Below, in pieces: positions 34,504 to 42,139 of a stretch of 64,000 nt of DNA. Made by a program: the position numbers and the translations under genes. Numbering within the stretch: position 1 is the first letter of the stretch; the number at the start of each line of letters is the position of its first letter. This DNA is from Lachnospiraceae bacterium AD3010 (GTDB lineage: Bacteria; Bacillota; Clostridia; Lachnospirales; Lachnospiraceae): NCBI GenBank assembly GCA_000622025.1, contig JHWU01000009.1:86597-150596 (forward strand). Reading direction: 5' to 3'. A model generated the notes under the pieces. It saw only the letters and a list, made by a program, of their open reading frames with translations, was not told where the DNA came from and did not search any database.

Positions 34504-35790
34504 CTAACCCTCAAACCTGTTATTTAAGATGTTTTTCACGTTTTCGTACACCTCTGATTTGTTAGTATTATCAAAGGTATAATACCTCAACGTGGTACTT
34601 GGCTCTGAATGACCCAGAAGTTTCTGGATTGTTGTAATAGGAACACCGTTGTTAAACAAGGTGGAGGCGTAGGATTTGCGTATTTTATGGGGACTACGGT
34701 ATTTGATCCCTATACGGTTGCAGCCGCTCCTTAACTGCGCTTCCACAGCTTTGGGAGGCTGTATTCCATTGGCATTAAGGAAAATATAGCCATCTGCCTC
34801 ATATCCATACTGCTTATTGGCAGCTAAGACCCTGTTTAACAGTTCAACAGCTCTGTCAGTTAAAGGGAGTACCCTCTCGCTATTTGGCGTCTTGGTGTAA
34901 TCCACTACCTTGTATCCTGCCCTGTGGATATTATCAAGATCTGCCATGTCATAGTCAGCGGTTAACTGGCTATGAATAAAAACCATACGCTCCTCAAAGT
35001 CCACATCAGAAAGATGCAATGCCATCAGTTCGCCTATACGCACCCCTAATTCAAAAGCAAGCATAACACCAAGGGGAGCTGTATTATTTGGAGCATCGTT
35101 ATATCTCCGCTCCATTTCATCACAAACCAGCTTTATTTCCTCATCAGTATATGTTTCCTGTCTGTCAGCTTTTCTCCTAACAGGAATACACTGTTTTTTA
35201 AGCTCCCTCTTTACCCTGAAGGGCGTCTGGGTAATATATTCTTTATCCATAGCATATAAGAGCATCTGACGGAGCAAACTGCATATAGAACCAAATGCCT
35301 TGGTGTTGAGATCATGGGTTTTAACTATATTTCCAAAGAACAAATCTATGTCTGTTCTCTTCAGGCTTCTGATAGGTTTATAAATAAATTCCCTGTCTCT
35401 GGAATAATAGTTTTCCCAGTCGCTACGATATCGCATTATGGTATTTGGTTTTACAAGGGATGTTTTGTATTGTAAAAATTCATAATACAAATCCTTAACT
35501 GTCTGTAAGGCGTGAACTTTTTTATAATGCTCTATTATCAATTTTTCCAGTTCAATTCTGTTCTTTTTTTTAGCCTGTTTTTGCCTCCTATCGTTTTCAT
35601 CAAGCAGCCAAACTACATAGTAATGACCTTTGCCCTTAATGTCCTGCTCCCATACATGGTGGAGAGCAAGAATATTTTGATTATTCACAGATTCCATTAT
35701 TTCCTGCTGAATATCTGCAATAGTCATTTTACCACATACTTTATTAATTAAATACTTAGCTTTTTCTAAAAGAATTTTTTCCTCATCCAT
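34504..35790 (-). CDS. int: Tyrosine recombinase/integrase (Tn916-type)
   Basis: A 428-residue site-specific recombinase. There is an N-terminal arm-binding region, a SAM-like core-binding domain (YYEFLQYKTSLVKPNTIMRY), and a catalytic domain with the Arg in FELGVRIGELMALHLSDVDF, His/Arg in SPHKIRKSYASTLF, His in LLGHSEPSTTLRYY and the nucleophile Tyr nearby. It lies at the very left end of the element, reading toward att3, as usual for elements in tRNA genes. Arm-type repeats (TTGGTTGAC twice) occur at 34485-34504, overlapping its stop, and again at 41177-41196. It should integrate and excise the 34391-41266 element. Confidence 0.95.
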   Translation of the reverse strand: MDEEKILLEKAKYLINKVCGKMTIADIQQEIMESVNNQNILALHHVWEQDIKGKGHYYVVWLLDENDRRQKQAKKKNRIELEKLIIEHYKKVHALQTVKDLYYEFLQYKTSLVKPNTIMRYRSDWENYYSRDREFIYKPIRSLKRTDIDLFFGNIVKTHDLNTKAFGSICSLLRQMLLYAMDKEYITQTPFRVKRELKKQCIPVRRKADRQETYTDEEIKLVCDEMERRYNDAPNNTAPLGVMLAFELGVRIGELMALHLSDVDFEERMVFIHSQLTADYDMADLDNIHRAGYKVVDYTKTPNSERVLPLTDRAVELLNRVLAANKQYGYEADGYIFLNANGIQPPKAVEAQLRSGCNRIGIKYRSPHKIRKSYASTLFNNGVPITTIQKLLGHSEPSTTLRYYTFDNTNKSEVYENVKNILNNRFEG

Positions 35791-35840
35791 AACATAAATG
35801 CTTATTATGTCATTTTATTATTATTGGATAATGTTGGTGT

Positions 35841-35945
35841 GTAGGGAAAAGTAGGGATAAAGTAGAGAATAGTAGGGTAATGAAAGACGCTTGTAGGTGT
35901 TGTAGGTATTGTTATAATAGGTGACGGTAGGTAGTAGTATAGTAT
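35841..35945. repeat. GTAGGG iteron-like repeats
   Basis: About seven copies of a (A)GTAGGG/GTAGGT core spaced about 10-11 bases lie between the integrase and the HUH replication gene. They could be integrase/excisionase sites, an oriT, or replication iterons. Confidence 0.55.
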
Positions 35946-35985
35946 TGTATTTTTGTTAAATGACTAAAAAGCTCCCTCCTTTCTT

Positions 35986-36780
35986 TTAATCCTCAAAAGG
36001 ATTATAATCTGTTAAAATCCAATCATCATCTGGGGTACGTAAGTATTGCCTATAATCCTCATTTTCATCAAGCCATTTGACCCCAAAATAATCGCTTTCG
36101 TAATCAAATGTTATATTACTGTCAGGTTTAAGTGTACCTCTGTCTATTTCTTTAGCTGTATTCAATCCCTTGCTGGCAAAATATGTATGCATCCCCAATT
36201 CTGAAACGCTCCTGCCTAATGACTTGCTGACATATTTACAGATATAATGTGCGGAACGTCGTAAATCTATAATGGGTTCAAAATCATTAAAACCAAATTT
36301 TTCAGTGTATGGCTTAAATTCATATATCTTATATCCATAAGAGAGTTTTTTTCTTATGTATTGCGGCAGCCTTTTGGAATAACTAAACACTGTCAACCTA
36401 TCCTCTGGAAGTCCGCTGATAAAACCATGTGCATGCCAGCTTTTACCATCAGCATGTAATTCAGGTACTATCAAATATTTTATTGATAAACCGTTATCTC
36501 GTCCGAATTTCTTTAAGAACCTTGTGAAATCCTTTTGAAATTTTTTCAGGTTTGTCCTATCGTATTTCTGAGGGTCAAGGGTCGCTGTGAAGAACCAATT
36601 CCAAGGATTACAAAGAGCGTATTCAAGTATTTTCCCTCTTGCTCTTGTCAGGTTGTTTTTTAATTTTTCGTCATTTACTGAGTTTTTGGGACTTCTGTTA
36701 GGTCTTAAATTTTTGCTTTTGCATTGAGTTCTGAGGTATACCAATCGTTTAGCAATTATGTAATCTTTGACAATTACCAC
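35986..36780 (-). CDS. HUH-type rolling-circle replication/relaxase-like protein
   Basis: A 264-residue protein with the HUH endonuclease pattern: WHAHGFISG supplies His116 and His118, and a following YICKYVSK segment supplies the candidate nicking Tyr (Tyr179 or Tyr183) and Lys. An earlier WNWFFTATLDPQKYDR is the usual first motif of the phage-G2P/ORF2-like replication proteins. It would nick the element DNA to start rolling-circle replication or transfer. The first good start is GTG 36780, but a strong AAGGAGGTGATAAT site sits 50 bases upstream, before ATG-GGA-TAA; one extra G would open a frame from there into this gene (start 36833). Confidence 0.82.
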   Translation of the reverse strand: MVIVKDYIIAKRLVYLRTQCKSKNLRPNRSPKNSVNDEKLKNNLTRARGKILEYALCNPWNWFFTATLDPQKYDRTNLKKFQKDFTRFLKKFGRDNGLSIKYLIVPELHADGKSWHAHGFISGLPEDRLTVFSYSKRLPQYIRKKLSYGYKIYEFKPYTEKFGFNDFEPIIDLRRSAHYICKYVSKSLGRSVSELGMHTYFASKGLNTAKEIDRGTLKPDSNITFDYESDYFGVKWLDENEDYRQYLRTPDDDWILTDYNPFED

Positions 36781-36924
36781 ATCATCAATATACTCGCTGT
36801 TTTCATTATCAGCTGATTGGTCTGTTATCCCATATTATCACCTCCTTGATTTATGATATGAAAATGTTGAAAATGTTAAATTATGATTTTTGATGAATCG
36901 TATATGATATTATAGTCAAGTAAC

Positions 36925-36954
36925 GCAGGGCTTAGGGCTTCGCCCACGCCCTGC
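36925..36954. other. Strong nested hairpin
   Basis: GCAGGGC/GCCCTGC with an inner GGGC-TTC-GCCC stem, followed on the plus strand by TCTTTT. It lies between the HUH gene and the FtsK-like gene and may be a terminator or a double-strand origin. Confidence 0.6.
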
Positions 36955-36966
36955 TCTTTTGATAAA

Positions 36967-37677
36967 TCATTTTCCTTGTCCTTTGTATTCCAATAATTTC
37001 TTTAGTTTTTCAGGCTCTCGGATATATGGTATTTGTAAAACCCCTATTTCCTTTTCAGGCATTGAGATATATCCACAACAGCGCATTAAGTGCTTACTTT
37101 TATCTATATCGCAATTTGGAAAGAGCATTGTGGCGGACTCCGTTGAAATGGTTGACCCCATGTATATTTTTATCCCGAATTGCTCCCTGATGGCGGTATC
37201 AAGCACCTTCGCATTAAAATTCTGGCTTATAAAAATTAGATGATACCCAAAGCTACGTCCCATAAAGGCTATGCTTGAGACCTTATCCATCAGTATCCTA
37301 AAGCGTTTAGTATCCTTTGAAAGAGCATAGCTTGAAAATTCATCAAAAAATAAATATCTGTCCTCATGAGTGGCTTTTAATTTAACCGCTGTTAAAAAAT
37401 CATTATAGAAATCATCAAAAACCTTATCACATTCCTTATATTCTCCATAATTAGGTACAATATCACTCCAATCTCCACCTGCCTTATAGTCACAAATCGA
37501 GATTTTAGCATCTGTACCCAAGAGCTGGTTTGCAATAAGTTGTCCTAAAACGCTCTTGCCTCCGCCCGTTATTCCTGCAATCATCAAGCTATTTACTGTT
37601 TTTGTATCCCAATAAACAGAGGTTTTTATGCCAAGGTTTTCCCAGTCATTTCGCCAGTAGCCTAATTTAATTAACAT
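36967..37677 (-). CDS. Small FtsK/TcpA-like DNA-translocase ATPase
   Basis: A 236-residue P-loop ATPase: Walker A GITGGGKS (35-42), Walker B YLFFDEFSS (108-116), and the MGRSFGYHLIFISQNFNAKV region that resembles the 'RASGIHLILATQ' block of FtsK/SpoIIIE and conjugation coupling proteins. It lacks membrane helices and the gamma domain, so it is a minimal version, typical of small integrative elements with an HUH protein. It probably couples DNA processing to transfer or replication. It is eight bases downstream of a membrane-anchored protein gene. Confidence 0.85.
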   Translation of the reverse strand: MLIKLGYWRNDWENLGIKTSVYWDTKTVNSLMIAGITGGGKSVLGQLIANQLLGTDAKISICDYKAGGDWSDIVPNYGEYKECDKVFDDFYNDFLTAVKLKATHEDRYLFFDEFSSYALSKDTKRFRILMDKVSSIAFMGRSFGYHLIFISQNFNAKVLDTAIREQFGIKIYMGSTISTESATMLFPNCDIDKSKHLMRCCGYISMPEKEIGVLQIPYIREPEKLKKLLEYKGQGK

Positions 37678-37684
37678 CGCTGCC

Positions 37685-38284
37685 TTATTTAATATTGTTT
37701 ATTTCATCATTCAACTGCTCATCCTCTATCATTCCATAATCGCCTTTCCTATTCATGCGTAGGACGAACTTGTAACGCGCCATAAAACCTTTTTCATCTT
37801 CGGGATATTCCTGATAAAACACTAAAATCCTGATAAAATCCTTGCCCTTGCTATAGTAAGCGAAGTTTTTCCAGATCAAGCCTGATGCATCTAGATATGT
37901 CTTGAATTTTACTATAATAATATTTGTTAGTTGCATATAATCATCATCGTTGTTGGAATTCAACGGAAAGAATTCAATCCCCACAAATGGAGTTCTTTCT
38001 TTCCTTAAATCGTAGAAATATTGACCCACTTGAATATGAAATTGTAGGTTGGCATATTCCTTTACCAATCCTCTTATCTCATCGTAAAAAGCTAAATCGA
38101 AAACGTATCGATCCCTTACTTTTGAAATTAGGGTTCTGAATATTCTTTTTATGTCTCTTTTAAGAACAAACACCAGCTGTTCGAGACGATACGTTTGGTG
38201 CAGTTTTTTTTCAATCAGAAGACCTGATGAAATAAGTAAGAAATACAATAGAACAAGACCAGTAACGCATATAATACTTTGCAT
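37685..38284 (-). CDS. Membrane-anchored protein of unknown function in the element
   Basis: A 199-residue protein with one N-terminal transmembrane helix (residues 2-23) and a basic stretch, then a soluble cytoplasmic or surface domain with many aromatic residues (QFHIQVGQYFYDLRKERTPF). I do not recognise the family. Its place eight bases before the FtsK-like gene suggests that it supplies the membrane anchor which the ATPase lacks; this is inference. Confidence 0.6.
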   Translation of the reverse strand: MQSIICVTGLVLLYFLLISSGLLIEKKLHQTYRLEQLVFVLKRDIKRIFRTLISKVRDRYVFDLAFYDEIRGLVKEYANLQFHIQVGQYFYDLRKERTPFVGIEFFPLNSNNDDDYMQLTNIIIVKFKTYLDASGLIWKNFAYYSKGKDFIRILVFYQEYPEDEKGFMARYKFVLRMNRKGDYGMIEDEQLNDEINNIK

Positions 38285-38356
38285 AATTCAGTTCCTCTCT
38301 TTCTGTCTGTTTGCAGGGGGACAGAAAAATTTCTCTCCATCCCCCACGAAATGGAT

Positions 38357-38614
38357 TTACGATTTTTGAATCGGTTTCAAAATCTGTTTTGTAACAGCGA
38401 TCACTTTTCCACGATAATTAAAGGTAATTTCCACGTCCTCCATTGGCTCGAGGTTTGCCGGTAGTTTATGATCTTCCCTCAAAAATGCCTTCTCTGCGGC
38501 ATAACCTTCAATTGCCTCATCCTTGAATGCGTAATAAATCGTTGTTCCCTTAACTTCCAAGCCTTGCGGGTTCGTAAAATGAACCGGTTTCATTCCAAGA
38601 AATTTACAGAGCAT
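38357..38614 (-). CDS. Small element protein (85 residues)
   Basis: The protein has alternating hydrophobic strands (VEITFNYRGKVIAVTKQIL at the end) and an ATG after AAAGGAGGAAAAACTG. I do not recognise the family; a small single-strand DNA-binding or replication accessory role would fit its position in an HUH element, but no motif proves it. Its 5' leader (ribosome site and following sequence) resembles the repeat unit at 38691-39211. Confidence 0.55.
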   Translation of the reverse strand: MLCKFLGMKPVHFTNPQGLEVKGTTIYYAFKDEAIEGYAAEKAFLREDHKLPANLEPMEDVEITFNYRGKVIAVTKQILKPIQKS

Positions 38615-38690
38615 CAGTTTTTCCTCCTTTCTTCAAAAGATGTAGTAAATAAATGAGATGTATATTTATCAAATTAACGTAGTTTTATAC

Positions 38691-39211
38691 GTATATTGCA
38701 TTTTAGGGGAATGTAGTTGAAAAAAGAGCCTGCATTAAGATAGTGCTTATAAAGTATATTGATTTTTTGAATGCTCGTTCCAAAGATTGGAATGTATCTG
38801 CTAAAAAAGAAATGTATGAGCATGGCTATATCCTCCTTTCAAAAGGTTAAACTATGCAGTCATATCACAATACAGTAGTTTTATATGTATATTGCATTTT
38901 GGGGGAATGTAGTTGAAAAAAGGGACTGTATTAAGATAGTGGGTAAAATGTATATTGATTTTTTGAATACTCGTTCCAAAGATTGGAATGTATCTGCTAA
39001 AAAAGAAATGTATGAGCATGGCTATATCCTCCTTTCAAAAGGTTAAACTATGCAGTCATATCACAATACAGTAGTTTTATATGTATATTGCATTTTGGGG
39101 GAATGTCGTTGAAAAAAGGGACTGTATTAAGATAGTGGGTAAAATGTATATTGATTTTTTGAATGCTCGTTCCAAAGATTGGAATGTATCTGCTAAAAAA
39201 GAAATGTATGA
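38691..39211. repeat. 196-bp tandem repeats, about 2.7 copies
   Basis: Units start at 38691, 38887 and 39083 with GTATATTGCATTTTGGGGGA or a close variant; period 196 bases, third copy cut near 39211. Each full unit carries on the minus strand AAAGGAGGATATAGCC-ATG opening a 55-codon frame (MLIHFFFSRYIPIFG...), and on the plus strand a 32-codon frame (MYIDFLNTRSKDWNVSAKKE...). The 38615-38690 stretch resembles the leader of the unit. The array may be an origin, a multiplied leader, or small genes. Confidence 0.85.
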
Positions 39212-39256
39212 CAGAGCACGATGAAAAGAATTGTTTTCCGGTTTGATAAACGAATA

Positions 39257-39436
39257 TTATTCGTCCTCTTGATCCTCTAAATTATCAAGAGCATACTCAC
39301 ATGCCTGAATAACAAATCGAGAAAAAGTAATATTTTCCCCTTTGATCGTTTCTTCTATACGTTTTATCAAAGGGAGGGGAAAGCGTATAGTTTTATTCTC
39401 GCTCTCCTTTTTATCTGGTTTAATATGAAATGCCAT
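39257..39436 (-). CDS. Small ribbon-helix-helix (Arc-type) DNA-binding protein
   Basis: A 59-residue protein, ATG 39436 to TAA 39257. KTIRFPLPLIKRIEETIK is a typical ribbon strand plus first helix, and NITFSRFVIQACEYAL the second helix of the MetJ/Arc fold. It probably represses the divergent promoter in front of the transglutaminase-like gene or its own transcription. A large inverted repeat lies between the two genes. Confidence 0.75.
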   Translation of the reverse strand: MAFHIKPDKKESENKTIRFPLPLIKRIEETIKGENITFSRFVIQACEYALDNLEDQEDE

Positions 39437-39482
39437 TTTTTGCCCTCTTATAGCTATACTTTATTACAAAACGTACGATAAC

Positions 39483-39523
39483 TATGCATTGCAGAAAATA
39501 TTGCATATTGCAATGCATATAAT
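39483..39523 (+). promoter_or_regulatory. Inverted repeat and -10 box before the cargo gene
   Basis: TATGCATTGC (39483-39492) and GCAATGCATA (39510-39519) are perfect inverse arms; TATAAT (39518-39523) overlaps the right arm. A repressor bound here, such as the adjacent ribbon-helix-helix protein, would block the promoter. Confidence 0.55.
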
Positions 39524-39579
39524 CATTCTATATAATGGAATACTATGACTGTACCCTATACTCGGAGGAAACCAAAGAC

Positions 39580-41061
39580 ATGATTAAAACAGGACGAATA
39601 CGCAACTTATTGATTTGCACTTTAACAGCCAGCATGTTGTTGAGTAGCATGACATCTGCATTTGGTGCAGAAATTAGCATAGAATCAGAAGATGGCTATG
39701 CAGAACTCAGTAGCATTGAAGAGGCTGAACCCTATGCAGAACTCAGTAGCATTGAAGAAGATGGCTATGCAGAACTTGCAAGCTTACCAACAGATGAAGA
39801 TGGCTGGTATAATGACGAAGGATATGCTAAGAGGTTGGCTTCAGCAAACAATGCAGCAGATGCTTTCATCAAAGAATTCATCACAGATGACATGGATGAG
39901 TTTGAAAAGGCATTCTATTCATTCAAGTGGTTATCAGAGTATGCAGGAATAAAATATTCTACATGGACAGCTAGCAATACTCCTTTTTCTTACTGGTATG
40001 ATAAAGACACAGGATTATTCCTAGGTTTTAGCTATCTAACGCAGGCTGAATATGAGAATAATAGAGCAATTGAAATAGCAAATGGAAGACCAGATACATA
40101 CCCAGCAATAGGAACACCAGAGTTCAATGAAATTTACTATCTGGCTGATGGTAAAGTATATACTCAAGTATATAATAAAAATATATATCCTTCTTCAGAA
40201 GAAGAAAGGAAAGTACTCGAAGAATATGGTACAATATACGCAGGTGAAGCATATAGTGCATTAATACAGAAGCTAACAGTCTGTGGTGGATATGCAGATG
40301 CATATCAGCTTATACTAAAGAAGCTTGGTATAAATTGTAAAGCAGTAGCAAATCTTGATCATGCATGGAATGAGGTCATCATAAAAGATTGCAGATTCAT
40401 TGTTGATCCAACAAATAAGGTTTTTGGAACAGAAATACCAATGAATGTAGGCTTCCTTGAACCTGGATATCCTCTTGAGTGGCAGACACATACTTCAGAT
40501 TCTGATGTGTATGCACTTCATAAAAAGATATATGGCACAGATATGCCAAAGAGATACATATTTGGCAGATGGTGGGGTGGAGTAAGAGTATATAATACAA
40601 CTGTAAGAAAAGACCTTGGTAATGGTAACTATATAGAGGTAACCTCTGATATACCTTATACTGGTAAGAAGATTAAGCCCTACGTACTGATTTCATACAA
40701 TGGTGTGCAGATAAACTCACAGGATAAAAAGCATGGACCTAAGCTGAAGTTCAAGAACAATAAAAACGCAGGTACAGCTACAGTAACAATCAAAGGAGTG
40801 AAAGGAAACAATAAGTCATTATCATCTACACTTAAAGGGCAGACAGTAGAATTTGAAATATCACCTCTACTTGTAGATGGGCGTGACGTAAGTGTGCAGC
40901 TAAAACGTAAGGGTGGAACAGTTAAGTCTGTAAAAGTAAAGAATCCATATGAGAGTAAGCCAAAGTATAAAAAGGTTAAAAAGAACATGTGGAAAGTAAA
41001 CGGTGACAATCTGGAGTTTAGTGGAAACTACGAAGGCAGCGTATCACTGAATAGTATCTAA
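39580..41061 (+). CDS. Secreted transglutaminase-like protein (element cargo)
   Basis: A 493-residue protein from ATG 39580 after CGGAGGAAACC. It has a signal peptide ending near AFGA, then three repeats of YAEL(S/A)S-IEE in residues 40-68, then a transglutaminase/protease-like domain with the triad Cys235 (TVCGGYADAYQLILKKLGI), His261 (NLDHAWNEVII) and Asp276 (FIVDPTNK). The C-terminal 150 residues are beta-rich and Lys-rich, like a cell-wall-binding or Ig-like domain. Its codon use is AT-rich, unlike the chromosome. It should act outside the cell, crosslinking or cutting proteins or peptidoglycan. It is the only cargo gene of the element. Confidence 0.82.
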   Translation: MIKTGRIRNLLICTLTASMLLSSMTSAFGAEISIESEDGYAELSSIEEAEPYAELSSIEEDGYAELASLPTDEDGWYNDEGYAKRLASANNAADAFIKEFITDDMDEFEKAFYSFKWLSEYAGIKYSTWTASNTPFSYWYDKDTGLFLGFSYLTQAEYENNRAIEIANGRPDTYPAIGTPEFNEIYYLADGKVYTQVYNKNIYPSSEEERKVLEEYGTIYAGEAYSALIQKLTVCGGYADAYQLILKKLGINCKAVANLDHAWNEVIIKDCRFIVDPTNKVFGTEIPMNVGFLEPGYPLEWQTHTSDSDVYALHKKIYGTDMPKRYIFGRWWGGVRVYNTTVRKDLGNGNYIEVTSDIPYTGKKIKPYVLISYNGVQINSQDKKHGPKLKFKNNKNAGTATVTIKGVKGNNKSLSSTLKGQTVEFEISPLLVDGRDVSVQLKRKGGTVKSVKVKNPYESKPKYKKVKKNMWKVNGDNLEFSGNYEGSVSLNSI

Positions 41062-41244
41062 TCACAATCATTCAAATGAGAGGGTATCATCAATTAAGTT
41101 TGGTGGTACCCTTTAACATGATCAAAATTAAAGGGTTAAGCAGACATTCAGCAGGTTCTCCTTTCCTCAAAATTTTTTGGTTGACCTTTGGTTGACCACG
41201 AAAAAGAACCCTGTATTTATGGGCATCGTGAGTATAAAAAATTC

Positions 41245-41266
41245 TTCGATTCCCATCACCTGCTTT
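41245..41266 (+). mobile_element. Attachment site 4 (right end of the intact element)
   Basis: TTCGATTCCCATCACCTGCT repeats the tRNA-Gly end. The arm-type repeats TTGGTTGAC (41177, 41188) lie just inside. Outside, GCCCAGTATTTTCAAGTGTTTCA matches the flank of site 2, and CGTTGCAAC occurs twice (41312, 41322). Confidence 0.85.
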
Positions 41267-41429
41267 CTTTATTTGCCCAGTATTTTCAAGTGTTTCACGG
41301 ATTTTTTGACCCGTTGCAACACGTTGCAACAACTTTTCAGCAGAGAAATTAAGGGGCTGTCACACCATTCTTTGATATGCTACCCTCAAGTAGGACACTG
41401 AAATATAAAACCTACTTGGGGGTATTTCT

Positions 41430-42131
41430 ATGTCCAGAAAGAGTAAGATTGATCCAGTCCTTAAGGTCCAGTTAGTTGAACAGTATCTGAGGGGCGAAAT
41501 TGGAATCAGAGAAGCTGGGAGATTAGCCGGGTTGTCCGGAAACGGAACAGATTCCTTCCGGAAATGGGTTATCATTTATCAGAACGAAGGTCCTGGCGGT
41601 CTTTTGAATCAGACGCATAACAAGCACTACCCTTTGGAACTGAAGCTTAGCGCAGTTAATGATTATCTTCAAGGAGAGGGATCTCTATTGGAGATAATGA
41701 GGCGGTACGGAATTCGGTCAAAAAAGGCGCTACAAGATTGGATAAAACAGTATAATACTCATAGAGAAATCAAATGCCGCGGAAGCGGTGGAGGTAGCTA
41801 CATGAGGAAAGCCAGAAACACAACACCGGAAGAGCGTCTTTAGATAGTAAGGGATTGCCTTGCCAATGATAAGAATTATGGTGCGGCTGCATTGAAATAC
41901 AACTGCTCCTATCAACAGGTACGTAACTGGGTATTGCGTTATGAAAAGATGGGATCAGCCGGTCTGGAGGATCGTCGCGGAAGACGCGCAGGTACACAGC
42001 CTGCCAGGACGCCTGAGGAAGAACTGCGGGATAAGATTGCAGAACTGGAGCGAAGGAATAGTGACCTCCAGATGGAGAATGATCTGTTAAAAAAAGTCAG
42101 AGAGTTAGAGATGAAAGATCGCTATCTCTAA
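41430..42131 (+). pseudogene. IS3-family orfA with an internal stop
   Basis: The frame encodes helix-turn-helix DNA-binding segments (QLVEQYLRGEIGIREAGRLAG and a second ALKYNCSYQQVRNWVLRYE) and a leucine-zipper-like end (LRDKIAELERRNSDLQMEN). A TAG at 41841-41843 interrupts it after 137 codons; reading continues in frame on the other side, so this is a point mutation. Without suppression neither full OrfA nor the OrfAB transposase can be made. Confidence 0.85.
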
Positions 42132-42139
42132 CTCGACAT

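Noticed and set aside
38691..39211. CRISPR array
   Set aside because: The repeats are 196-bp direct units with no short repeat/variable spacer pattern and no cas genes.
41090..41332. 80-codon minus-strand frame over att site 4
   Set aside because: It reads through the att core and arm repeats; it is element-end sequence, not a gene.
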